The notes under the pieces are model-generated. The model did not search any database. It was not told the origin of the DNA and saw nothing but the letters and a program-made list of their open reading frames with translations. Of a DNA stretch of 64,000 nucleotides, positions 8,912 to 17,380 are shown in pieces. The DNA lies in the NCBI RefSeq assembly GCF_002846575.1, contig NZ_PJND01000007.1, positions 992,001 to 1,056,000 of the forward strand, read 5' to 3'. Numbering within the stretch: position 1 is the first letter of the stretch; every line of letters starts with the position of its first letter. This DNA comes from Flavobacterium lindanitolerans. GTDB lineage: Bacteria > Bacteroidota > Bacteroidia > Flavobacteriales > Flavobacteriaceae. Position numbers and translations under genes: made by a program.

Positions 8912-8938
8912 TTCAATTAGAATTACTTTCAAGTTTTT

Positions 8939-8978
8939 AATGATAAAGGGTTTGTGCTGTTACATTCCCTTTATCATT
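8939..8978 (+). terminator. Hairpin between the two hcp genes (attenuator or processing site)
   Basis: A perfect 12-bp inverted repeat, with AATGATAAAGGG at 8939-8950 matching 8967-8978 around a 16-base loop. It is not followed by a U-run, so it is not a classic intrinsic terminator. More likely it partly attenuates transcription or protects the hcp copy 1 message from 3' decay, giving more tube protein than downstream products. Confidence 0.5.
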
Positions 8979-9025
8979 ATATCGTACTATTTGCAGTTTT
9001 TTTAATTATTTAAATCTATCTACTT

Positions 9026-9421
9026 ATGTCATTTTTAGCAAAGCTTGAAATTGATGGAGAGGTATTGAATGTTTTGGAATTTCAATGCACTCTTGGTCAA
9101 GATACAGATAAAAGCGGAAAGCCGTCTGCTGATCCGGCTGGCGGAAAAATCCGAATCGTTGTAGAATCTACAAAAAGTACCATGCTGTTTGATTGGATGG
9201 TAAGCAATTCCCAGACTAAAAACGGTAAACTGACTTTTTACAGGCGTGATGCCATATCGAAAATGAGGGAGCTTCAATTTAAAGAAGCCTATTGTATCCG
9301 ATATGATGAGGCTTTTGTTGCCTATAATACTATGTCCATGAGAATTGAAATCGTGATTTCAGCAAAAGAAATTAATATGAACGGTTCTCAATTTGTAAGA
9401 AACTGGCCGTTGAAATTCTAA
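9026..9421 (+). CDS. hcp: Hcp / TssD paralogue, copy 2
   Basis: 131 residues, same fold and motif order as copy 1 (LAKLEIDGEVLNVL, VVESTKS, FDWM, ISAKEINMNG) but clearly diverged. It sits 10 bases before the type 23 toxin gene, so a role as a cargo-specific Hcp that carries that toxin in its lumen is plausible; this is an inference from gene order. It could equally be a second structural tube protein. Confidence 0.9.
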   Translation: MSFLAKLEIDGEVLNVLEFQCTLGQDTDKSGKPSADPAGGKIRIVVESTKSTMLFDWMVSNSQTKNGKLTFYRRDAISKMRELQFKEAYCIRYDEAFVAYNTMSMRIEIVISAKEINMNGSQFVRNWPLKF

Positions 9422-9431
9422 AATAAATTTT

Positions 9432-10373
9432 ATGGACGAACTTAATACTAAATTTTTTATAGGGTTGAGTTGGCATTTCGGCGGAGGTCCAAAATCATAT
9501 TTTAGCGGTACAGCCGGCGTGGGTGTCAGCAGAAGATTTGGTCCGGTTGATCCGGGTGTTAACATCGCCATCAATGCCTATAATGGAGGTATGGGAGCGC
9601 TTTCAGGCAGTAATGCCATGAATTTTGATGTTGTCATGACCGGTAAACTGACAGTTGGTGGGGGTCGTACCAATCCAATGTCTGTCTATCCTTTACATAT
9701 GGATAGCGGAACCGGAATGGAAGACACCTATAAATATTCAGGAACACTCGGAACCAGCATGGTCCTGAACAATAACGACAGGAATCAGCAGGTAGGTTTT
9801 GTACAGCTAAGAGCCGGTAATTTCGGTTTCCAGTTCTACAATGACTTTGGAGGTTTTAAGAAAATTGGTATTGCCGATGGACACGATCGTTGGTGGACCG
9901 GAGGTGGAAAGGTGATCCTGGGAAACAACAGAAGCAACTATCAGATGATTATTGCCAGTGATGTTTTCACAGCCGACACTGATTCTGAAAGTGTTACTGA
10001 TTCTGAAGCTGCTAAACGAAGTCTTGCTGATTTTGAACAGCGACATACTGGAAGCAGCGGATTTGAAAAATTCAAGGATAAGGCATTCAACTATACACCT
10101 ACTACAGCTACTGAAGTTGGTCAGGATTTTTTAAATTTTAAAAGAGATGGAGTTGCGTGGAATCCTAATGCACATTCATTTGACCTAAACCAGGGAAGAA
10201 CTTCTTTTCATGCAAGAACGCCACAAGGTAGTATAGGAATTAATGGAATTGGCCAGGGCCATATGTATTCGCAGGATATGATACACCGATTTATAAATTT
10301 TCACCTGATCCCGTCTGAAAGGCCAAACTATTGGGAAGTACAGACAGGACCTAATATTAATACAGGATTTTAA
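9432..10373 (+). CDS. Polymorphic toxin type 23-like protein, candidate T6SS effector
   Basis: 313 residues, no signal peptide. The glycine-rich N-terminal half (residues 10-60: LSWHFGGGPKSYFSGTAGVG, then NIAINAYNGGMG) and the repeated G-N-x-G-F/Q-F-Y-N-D-F-G pattern resemble the bacterial toxin 23 family seen at C-termini of polymorphic toxins. The C-terminal half (residues 180-313) has H and R residues (HARTPQGSIGINGIGQGHMYS) but no catalytic motif that I can name. The hcp gene in front and the overlapping lipoprotein gene behind suggest an effector delivered through Hcp. The enzymatic activity is unknown. Confidence 0.68.
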   Translation: MDELNTKFFIGLSWHFGGGPKSYFSGTAGVGVSRRFGPVDPGVNIAINAYNGGMGALSGSNAMNFDVVMTGKLTVGGGRTNPMSVYPLHMDSGTGMEDTYKYSGTLGTSMVLNNNDRNQQVGFVQLRAGNFGFQFYNDFGGFKKIGIADGHDRWWTGGGKVILGNNRSNYQMIIASDVFTADTDSESVTDSEAAKRSLADFEQRHTGSSGFEKFKDKAFNYTPTTATEVGQDFLNFKRDGVAWNPNAHSFDLNQGRTSFHARTPQGSIGINGIGQGHMYSQDMIHRFINFHLIPSERPNYWEVQTGPNINTGF

Positions 10374-10951
10374 TGAAAAATAATTTATGGATTATGATGC
10401 TTCTGGCGGCTCTTTTTTTTTCCTGTTCCAAAAAGGTATACGTCAAGAATGACTATCATTTGTTTGAGGAAAATTTCACCCTTGCTCCGGATGCGCTTTT
10501 GAGAACAGACGGAGTTTATGTTTTAGAATCTATCTGGAATAAGGATACGGGAGAACGTAAGGCTGATGAGCATATTTTCTATAAATTTTACAATACCGGG
10601 CAAGCAAATCTTACTGTTGATTTGGATAGCAAAATAAAAACGGAAGAGGACTATCTCGAAAGCATTAAAGAACATATTGCTTCAACCAATAAAGCTGGAT
10701 TTAAAACCCATTTAGAAGGATATTATCGTCTTCAGGGCAATAAAATAGTGATAGAACGTATTACCATACCTCGTGATGTGGCAGTTTACAGCTATGGATA
10801 TGTAGAGAGCGGAAAGCTGGTAATTGTTACAGAAACTATTGAAGGAAAAGGAAAGTTTAGCGACAAGCATTTCACAGATAATTATAAGGCAACCTATGTT
10901 TTTGTGCCTTTGGAAAAATCAGGGCTCAGTAATCTGAAGCCCGGATGGTAA
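10373..10951 (+). CDS. Lipoprotein, candidate immunity protein for the type 23 toxin
   Basis: 192 residues with a lipoprotein signal (hydrophobic stretch, lipobox FFSC near residue 19). The mature part is mixed alpha/beta with a repeated Y-x-F-Y pattern and no recognised domain. The start codon overlaps the toxin stop (TAATG), so translation of the two is coupled at one to one. Envelope location would protect against a toxin acting in the periplasm. An alternative is TssQ, the lipoprotein of the T6SSiii envelope complex, which I cannot exclude. Confidence 0.6.
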   Translation: MKNNLWIMMLLAALFFSCSKKVYVKNDYHLFEENFTLAPDALLRTDGVYVLESIWNKDTGERKADEHIFYKFYNTGQANLTVDLDSKIKTEEDYLESIKEHIASTNKAGFKTHLEGYYRLQGNKIVIERITIPRDVAVYSYGYVESGKLVIVTETIEGKGKFSDKHFTDNYKATYVFVPLEKSGLSNLKPGW

Positions 10952-10961
10952 TCAGAATAAG

Positions 10962-11693
10962 ATGAAGATTGGGAAAAAATACATACTCCTGTTTTTTTTC
11001 TTGGCTATGCAGTTACATGGTCAAGAAAAAAAATATGCCGTTTCTGATCTTGATAATGCCTATCTTCAGGAAATGAAAGCTGAAAATGCGGAACTTTCTG
11101 CAAGGATTAAAACCTTTCCTCAGGAAATACAAGACATCAACAAGAAAGTCAGTCAGGCTATTCGTGAAAATAATGCTTCAAAAGCATTGGAACTGGCTGT
11201 TGAAATGGATAAAAAATATCCGAAAAATGCCGACATCAAGAATTTTATCGGGAAGCTGAAAACCAAAGAAGCAAAATATGATGAAGCCGTACTGCTTTTT
11301 GATGAAGCTTTGGCTATCAATCCGGGTAACAAATGGTTTTACATAAACAAAGCAACAGCTTTGGCGGAAAATAACAAAATTGAGGAAGCGCTAAAAACAA
11401 TAGAAAAGCTCAATTCGGCCTATCCAAATTGGAGTATCGGCTATAATTTTAAAGCGTCCTTATTCAGAGAACTGAATCAGCAGAATGAAGCTCTGAAAGC
11501 TTATGAACAGGCTCTAAATGCAGCACCTCCAAGCGCTCAGATACTGACAAACAGGGGGGACTTTTACTTGGAATTAAGCAGAGAAGAACAGGCAATTGCA
11601 GATTATAAAAAAGCATTGGAAATCCAGCCGGATTATGCTAGAGCGAAGGAAAAACTAAAATCAATTCCAAAGACGGTTTCCGATAAGAAATAA
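10962..11693 (+). CDS. Exported TPR-repeat protein
   Basis: 243 residues with a cleavable signal peptide (LLFFFLAMQLHG, cleavage before QEKK). A helical charged linker follows, then four to five tetratricopeptide repeats from about residue 60 to the end, visible as repeated A-x-x-x-Y/F-x-x-A-L-x-x-x-P units (YDEAVLLFDEALAINPGN, ALKAYEQALNAAPPSA, AIADYKKALEIQPDYA). TPR proteins scaffold protein interactions. Between an immunity-like lipoprotein and vgrG it may act as an envelope assembly factor, but nothing identifies the partner. Confidence 0.7.
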   Translation: MKIGKKYILLFFFLAMQLHGQEKKYAVSDLDNAYLQEMKAENAELSARIKTFPQEIQDINKKVSQAIRENNASKALELAVEMDKKYPKNADIKNFIGKLKTKEAKYDEAVLLFDEALAINPGNKWFYINKATALAENNKIEEALKTIEKLNSAYPNWSIGYNFKASLFRELNQQNEALKAYEQALNAAPPSAQILTNRGDFYLELSREEQAIADYKKALEIQPDYARAKEKLKSIPKTVSDKK

Positions 11694-11720
11694 AAACAGT
11701 TTATTAAAAAAAGTAGAGTC

Positions 11721-13529
11721 ATGCCAATCAGTACTCAGATAAAAATAGAAATAGCAGGAGAAACACTTACCCGTTTTTCAAAATTAGTGATCGATCAAAA
11801 AGTGCATACGCACCATAGATTTTCACTACTGCAGCCATTACCTAAAGAATTTGTAAGCCAGGCCATTGATAAGGCTCAAGGTTATATTGGGCAAGCCATA
11901 AAAATAACAATCAATCCGTCCAATATGATGACGGCCTCTCCATTAACTTTCAATGGTATTATTACCGAAGCTCAGATGGTTCGTACAGATGGAGCTTCCG
12001 GAGGTATAATTATTAATGGTTTTAGTCCGACTATTTTATTGGAAGGTACACCTAATACGAAATCATATACTGATAAGTCGCTTGCGGATATCGTTCAGGA
12101 AGTGACAGGTAATTATTCCGCTGATAGTCTTAAACCGGCCGTTTCCGTACAAAAAGATGCCTCTTTACCCTATACGGTACAATATTCGGAAAGTGATTTT
12201 TCTTTTTTATGCAGGATTGCACAGAAAAAAGGACAGTGGTTTTATTTCAATGGAGAAGAACTGGTATTTGGTAAACCGAAATCTAAAAACTTTACTTTAG
12301 AATATGGCAGGTCACTTCATTCCTTTAATATTGAAATGAGGGCCAAATCTCTTGGATTTGAATATGTGGGTTACGATCCATCCAATGGTGAAACCCAAAG
12401 AGCAAGCTCTTCAGAAGCGAATTATCAGCCCGAAGGTTACTCAAAATCCGTATTCGAATCGTCAAAAAAACTATTTCCAAATTCGTCAACAATGCTGTAT
12501 TTCCATTCTTTGGAAGAAGGAAATTCAAAAACCCATTTGACAGACCGTGTAACGACCCAATTGCAGTCTCGTGCTGCGGATCTCGTAACTGCAAAAGGCG
12601 ATTCTGATGAAACAGGATTAAGAATAGGCGACGTAATAAACATCAAGGAGCCGGCTTTTTCGCTGACGGGAAATCTTTTGGACGGATTGCAGGAACAAAA
12701 TTTTGGCAGTTATATCATTACTGATATTATGCATATCTGCGATGAGTCGGGAAATTATCACAACACTTTTGATGCTGTGCCTGATACGGTCGTTTCACCA
12801 CCCTATGGCAACGTACACAGTTTTCCGGTTGCAGAATCACAGCCGGCTACTGTAATTTCAAATGATGATCCGGCCGGACTGGGAAGAATTCAGGTTGCTT
12901 TTGCCTGGCAAAAAGATTCGGGTGCCAATACACCATGGATTCGTATGACCAATCCGCATTCCGGAGGAGGAAAAGGATTTTATTTTATTCCGGAAGTAGG
13001 TGAGGAAGTCCTGGTTGGTTTTGAAGGAGGAAATGCTGAAAAACCTTTTGTATTGGGCGCTATGTATAATGGTTCTGCCTTGAGCGAATATCACACTTCT
13101 GGGAATGATAAAAAAGTAATCCAAACCCGTTCTGGTACGAAAGTAATCATGAATGATGCCGAAGGAAGTATCTTTATTGAAGACCCAAGTGGCAATACAT
13201 GGCTTATGGATGGAAAAGGAAATATCAATGTAAATGCTCCAAAAAACATGACGTTTACCATTGGCGAAAACTTTAATATTTCTGTAGGTAAGGACATGAT
13301 TACAAACATTGGCGAAAACAGGACTACCAATGTCACATTAAAAGATAAGCTGCAGGCTCAGGAAGCATTTGAAACGATTGATCAGAATAAAACTGTCAAA
13401 GTAAGTGGTGACCTGAAAGAAAGTACCGGAACGACGACACACAAGGCAGAACAGGGAGATATATTCTTCCAAAGTGCCGGTGTTGCCAAAGTGTTGGGAG
13501 CTATAGATGCTAAAGTGAATAAAGGATAA
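11721..13529 (+). CDS. vgrG: VgrG (TssI) spike protein, copy 1
   Basis: 602 residues. The gp27-like base is residues 1-350, with YTVQYSESDFSFLCRIAQKK typical of VgrG. An OB-fold gp5-like domain spans about residues 375-455 (AGLGRIQVAFAWQ, TPWIRMTNPHSGGGKGFYF, PEVGEEVLVGFEGGN), followed by a beta-helix needle with repeated N-x-x-x-x-x-G-x-N (residues 480-545). There is no C-terminal effector domain; the last 60 residues form a polar tail unlike that of copy 2. VgrG trimers cap the Hcp tube and carry PAAR-like effectors. Confidence 0.95.
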   Translation: MPISTQIKIEIAGETLTRFSKLVIDQKVHTHHRFSLLQPLPKEFVSQAIDKAQGYIGQAIKITINPSNMMTASPLTFNGIITEAQMVRTDGASGGIIINGFSPTILLEGTPNTKSYTDKSLADIVQEVTGNYSADSLKPAVSVQKDASLPYTVQYSESDFSFLCRIAQKKGQWFYFNGEELVFGKPKSKNFTLEYGRSLHSFNIEMRAKSLGFEYVGYDPSNGETQRASSSEANYQPEGYSKSVFESSKKLFPNSSTMLYFHSLEEGNSKTHLTDRVTTQLQSRAADLVTAKGDSDETGLRIGDVINIKEPAFSLTGNLLDGLQEQNFGSYIITDIMHICDESGNYHNTFDAVPDTVVSPPYGNVHSFPVAESQPATVISNDDPAGLGRIQVAFAWQKDSGANTPWIRMTNPHSGGGKGFYFIPEVGEEVLVGFEGGNAEKPFVLGAMYNGSALSEYHTSGNDKKVIQTRSGTKVIMNDAEGSIFIEDPSGNTWLMDGKGNINVNAPKNMTFTIGENFNISVGKDMITNIGENRTTNVTLKDKLQAQEAFETIDQNKTVKVSGDLKESTGTTTHKAEQGDIFFQSAGVAKVLGAIDAKVNKG

Positions 13530-13553
13530 AACATTGAGGCCAAAATCATACAA

Positions 13554-14666
13554 ATGAAAATCGCGAAATCTTATTTTTTCTTCTTGTTGCTCTTGCTGGC
13601 CTTCAGTAGTTCCTGCAAAGAAAACAACACAAGTAAAAACGATAAAGACAAAGCACTTAAAGACAATAGTACAAAAACAATGAATGTAGAAAAATTTTAC
13701 TGGGAAGAAAACATCAATAGCCCGTTAGGGTATCCCGTTGAGGTCTACAGAGGTGGACTAGAAGCCAAAGACGGGAGCTATGTGAGTTTGAGTCTTGGTC
13801 CTGATGCAGGTAACTGGGGAGAATTAGGAAGCGGAATGAGCTCAGGCGAGAAACCTGTTCCAAACCGGCTTAATGTAACCTGGATTTCATATGCAGAAAA
13901 TATTTTCTACGACATCGATACCGAAATTGACCATGATAAAATGGTAAAGCTTTTTAAGGAAGGTTACGAAGAGAACAATAAAAAATGGGGCAGAAGAAAA
14001 GAAAATTATAGAACCATAATTGTAGGTTTTGCACCGGGCGGAGTAGCCGTAATCTGGTTGGCCGGAGCCGGGAAGCAAGTAGAAATAGGCAGATATCAGG
14101 CAGAGAAAATTACGATTCCGCAAGAAGAAATTGACAAACTGGATAGCCATGACAAACTTCTTTTTGATGAAGCCAATGTCAAGAGAATCATGTCGAAAGA
14201 AAGTTTTGTGCCGCTGGAAGTTCAGAAAGCAAATCAAAACAAACCGATTCCGTTCGGGTTATGGGATACCTATAGAAAACAGTACGATTGGAAAATTGAC
14301 TTTGTTGTAGATAACGGCGGAAAAGTAGCCGATTTCAGCTATACTTTATTTAATGGAGAACGAGATGAAATCTTTCCTGAAAATCTTCCGGAAAAAACAT
14401 ATACCAAAAGAGCTATACCAAAGCAGTTGAGTTTGGGATGGCACGACCAGCAAGGACAGCTTTATGGAGGTTCTCTCGATTTTAATGAAAAAGAAATCTT
14501 TAATGCATTTGCTGCTATCTATGAAAAAGACCCGAATGCCAAAGCAACGCTGGTACTTACGGTAAATAAAACAAACACATATCTGACGGTTACGCTGAAA
14601 ACAGATGATAAAACAATAGCATTAAAAGAAAACAACATCAATATTTTCAAATCGCGTAAGAAATAG
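13554..14666 (+). CDS. DUF2931-family lipoprotein, candidate immunity to the adjacent phospholipase
   Basis: 370 residues with a lipobox SSSC at about residue 21. Residues 45-230 match the DUF2931 pattern (F-Y-W-E-E, PNRLNVTWISYAENIFYDID, a G-G-V-A-V-I-W-L segment). The C-terminal about 140 residues form a second domain with LSLGWHDQQGQLYGG. DUF2931 genes are often seen beside T6SS lipase effectors. The gene lies between vgrG and the Tle gene, before rather than after its presumed effector. Immunity is inferred from location and envelope targeting only. Confidence 0.68.
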   Translation: MKIAKSYFFFLLLLLAFSSSCKENNTSKNDKDKALKDNSTKTMNVEKFYWEENINSPLGYPVEVYRGGLEAKDGSYVSLSLGPDAGNWGELGSGMSSGEKPVPNRLNVTWISYAENIFYDIDTEIDHDKMVKLFKEGYEENNKKWGRRKENYRTIIVGFAPGGVAVIWLAGAGKQVEIGRYQAEKITIPQEEIDKLDSHDKLLFDEANVKRIMSKESFVPLEVQKANQNKPIPFGLWDTYRKQYDWKIDFVVDNGGKVADFSYTLFNGERDEIFPENLPEKTYTKRAIPKQLSLGWHDQQGQLYGGSLDFNEKEIFNAFAAIYEKDPNAKATLVLTVNKTNTYLTVTLKTDDKTIALKENNINIFKSRKK

Positions 14667-14699
14667 ATTTGAAATTTTTGACAGATTAATAGAATAGCC

Positions 14700-16598
14700 A
14701 TGGGTAAGAGTTTTGTATATAACACCGGTGAATCAAAAGGTCCTGAAGAAGAGCTGGAAATGACTTTTGGCGTCTTTATTGATGGAACTTTAAACAATAA
14801 AACAAACACGGAACTTAGAAGGAAATACAGGAACGGCGGTGTCGAAAATTTGACCGATGAGCAGATAGCGGAATCGGTAAAAAGAGATGAAGCAGCTTAT
14901 AAAAGGCTGATGAAAAAAGGCGTTCCTGCAAATCCTACAGAATATGAACAATACTTAATCGGTTCCCACAGAACCTATATGGACAAAATGGGAACCGACA
15001 ACAGCTACAGTAACGACTACACAAACGTAGCCCGGATGTGGAAGTATTGTGACAAGGAATACCGTATCTATGTTGAAGGTATGGGAACAGATGACAAGCA
15101 AAAAGACAGCCAGGATGGTTTTGCTTTTGGAGCAGGATTAACCGGAGTCAGGGCCAAAGTAAGAAAGGCTTGCGAAATCATGGCCAATAAGATTAATGAA
15201 GAAAAAAGAAAAGGTAATAACAGAAACAAGGTACTGACCAAAATAACGGTCGATGCTTTTGGTTTTAGCCGTGGTGCTGCTTCAGCACGAAATTTTGTAC
15301 ATGAAGTAAATGTCAAAAAAGCATATGAACCCAAGCCATTCAATATGCCTGACGGTTATTATCCTATAGACCCGTATTCTGAAGGAATGCCGGTTAGAAA
15401 ATACAGGAGAACCATTGGCGATGCAGATGGATTGGAAGTAAATTCTGAAGTTTTGGTGGAAGGAAAACTGCCAAGAATGGGACATTTGGGGTATAGCATC
15501 CTGAAAAATACAGATATAACCGCTGAAGAACTGGAAGATATAACGCTTGTAGTACGATTCATCGGGATTTATGATACGGTTTCTTCCTATGGTGAAGGAG
15601 GAGGAAGATTGGGAGAATATGATGTTAATGGTGAATTGAAAGATGACAGCTTTTTTAAGAAAGCGGCAAAAGAAGTATTCTCCACTCATTTTGATAATGA
15701 CGTGGAAGAATTGCAACTGAATAATTTGGGCTATTTCCAAAAGATGGTGCATTTCACAGCAAAAGACGAGCACCGGAAAAATTTCTCGCTGACCCGAATC
15801 CGACAAATCAAGGACAGGGCGATTGAAAAAAACCTCCCGGGTGTGCATTGTGACATTGGCGGCGCCTATGAAAATGAAACGGAGTATAAAGACGAAATAG
15901 AAACATCAAACCACAAACCATTGTGGCAGCTCGAAAAATACAGGCAGGAATTAATAGCCGGAGGTTGGTATCATGATGACCAGATAGAAATAAACAACAA
16001 GTTCTGGAATTTTTTAACGAGTGGAATTGTATACAGAAAGCTGAGCGGAACACGATATGTCAGAAAAGAATACAGCTATTTGCCATTACATTTCATGGAA
16101 GAATTTGGCAAGGACATCATGAAAACCCAGGCAAAAAGTAATGCACTGATTGATGACCTTACAATCCAATACAGCGTTGAAGGTAATCAGATATTAAAAC
16201 AGGCAAAAACATATCTGGAAGGCTATATGAAAGATGAAATTCCGGAATGGGATTTTGTCAGTGACGAAGAATTGGCAAGAAGGAAACAGGAAAGAATCAA
16301 CAGAGAAAATCTGGAAAAACTGTTGGAAGAACTGGAAAAAAGCAAAGTTTACGAAGAACAAAATACAACGGGATTTGACGGGCAAAAGCAATACTGGCCA
16401 ACCATGCCTCCTGGATTGGGGCAGGAACCGGAACCGGATCCCGATCCAAATGTTATAAACATAGAAGAAGTTGTGGTGACAGCCTATCATCCGCAGACGC
16501 TCCTGAGAAAATTGCGCAACCAATATTTCCATTGGTCGGCATCAAGAGACTGGTTTGGTATGGAACCTGCAAAGAATAGAATTAGAGGTGAATATTAA
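14700..16598 (+). CDS. T6SS phospholipase effector, Tle1/DUF2235 family
   Basis: 632 residues. The alpha/beta-hydrolase core is typical of DUF2235: FGVFIDGTLNNKTNT near residue 22, the nucleophile elbow GFSRGA with Ser190, GIYDTVSS with Asp292, and GVHCDIGGAY with His383, a complete Ser-Asp-His triad. After residue 520 comes a charged coiled-coil stretch, then a proline-rich linker (residues 575-590) and an INIEEVVVTAY segment with a basic tail. Such enzymes hydrolyse target-cell phospholipids from the periplasmic side. No PAAR or signal peptide is present, so loading should need VgrG copy 1 or an adaptor. Confidence 0.88.
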   Translation: MGKSFVYNTGESKGPEEELEMTFGVFIDGTLNNKTNTELRRKYRNGGVENLTDEQIAESVKRDEAAYKRLMKKGVPANPTEYEQYLIGSHRTYMDKMGTDNSYSNDYTNVARMWKYCDKEYRIYVEGMGTDDKQKDSQDGFAFGAGLTGVRAKVRKACEIMANKINEEKRKGNNRNKVLTKITVDAFGFSRGAASARNFVHEVNVKKAYEPKPFNMPDGYYPIDPYSEGMPVRKYRRTIGDADGLEVNSEVLVEGKLPRMGHLGYSILKNTDITAEELEDITLVVRFIGIYDTVSSYGEGGGRLGEYDVNGELKDDSFFKKAAKEVFSTHFDNDVEELQLNNLGYFQKMVHFTAKDEHRKNFSLTRIRQIKDRAIEKNLPGVHCDIGGAYENETEYKDEIETSNHKPLWQLEKYRQELIAGGWYHDDQIEINNKFWNFLTSGIVYRKLSGTRYVRKEYSYLPLHFMEEFGKDIMKTQAKSNALIDDLTIQYSVEGNQILKQAKTYLEGYMKDEIPEWDFVSDEELARRKQERINRENLEKLLEELEKSKVYEEQNTTGFDGQKQYWPTMPPGLGQEPEPDPDPNVINIEEVVVTAYHPQTLLRKLRNQYFHWSASRDWFGMEPAKNRIRGEY

Positions 16599-16609
16599 GA
16601 TTATAAAGA

Positions 16610-17359
16610 ATGATTTCAATAGTTCACGGATTAAGAGAATACCATCTCGAGCCTAAGGTTGGAGCACGATATAGCTATCGGTTTGAAACAATAGTTGACG
16701 ATTTTTCGAATAAGAGAAGTCCGGTTCACAAATCGTATATTAGGGAAGTACAGATTATGCCAATTGGTAAAGAAGGGTATTTGGACGTTTATCAGATTTT
16801 TACGGCCAGAATTTCTATCAAAAGTAATGTAGCAGTAGCTGATGAATATTTGATAAAACAAATTGGCTATGCCTTTGATGAAATTGAAGCCGGAGTAGAT
16901 TATACAGGAAAAATTGTACGTATCTTTAATAAGGAAGAATTGAGTTCCAGATGGGATAAAACAAAGGAAAGGCTTGAAGTTGAATATGAAGGGAAATTTG
17001 TACAAAACTATTTTAGTCAGATTTCCAAAATTCTGAATGATGAAACCAGACTAATCGAATTTTTGTCGACCTATAAAATGTTCGGACTTTATTTTCATGG
17101 TTTGTTTGGCAATTATCTTTTATGGGAAATGCCGATAGTCAGAAAAAAAATAGTTGATGATTTTAAAAATTGTGAAGCGGAAGAAAAGATCCATCCGGAA
17201 AAGAAAGAATGGGTCAGATATCAAATAGAAGGCAGGTCGGAAAACATAAATAAATACGAAGGAGAACTGCTATACAAAGATTATCAATTGCAGGAAGCTT
17301 TGATCGAAATTGAAGATGATACGCAATCTGTAAAATATGCCACGCTTTTTTTAGGTTAG
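16610..17359 (+). CDS. Unknown soluble protein, candidate effector adaptor (family A)
   Basis: 249 residues, no signal peptide or membrane segment, mixed alpha/beta with many charged residues. I do not recognise a named domain. It appears distantly homologous to the protein at 26005-26898: both have an aromatic-rich N-terminus followed by V-x-K-S, an N-D-x-R-x-L-x-x-x-x-x-Y-x-x-x-G-L-x-x-x-x-F-x-x-Y block, and a C-terminal K-Y-E-G then A-x-I-E-I-E. Both lie immediately before an effector gene (21 bases here). A cytosolic loading role, as for DUF4123 or DUF1795 adaptors in other T6SS, is inferred. Confidence 0.6.
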   Translation: MISIVHGLREYHLEPKVGARYSYRFETIVDDFSNKRSPVHKSYIREVQIMPIGKEGYLDVYQIFTARISIKSNVAVADEYLIKQIGYAFDEIEAGVDYTGKIVRIFNKEELSSRWDKTKERLEVEYEGKFVQNYFSQISKILNDETRLIEFLSTYKMFGLYFHGLFGNYLLWEMPIVRKKIVDDFKNCEAEEKIHPEKKEWVRYQIEGRSENINKYEGELLYKDYQLQEALIEIEDDTQSVKYATLFLG

Positions 17360-17380
17360 AAAAGCACAAAATATGTTGCC

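Noticed and set aside
13554..14666. DUF2931 protein as an effector
   Set aside because: It has a strong lipoprotein signal, which would send it to the cell's own envelope. Immunity is more likely.
15282..15848. 188-codon open frame on the minus strand
   Set aside because: It is antisense to the Tle phospholipase catalytic region and is F/I/C-rich in the manner of shadow frames.
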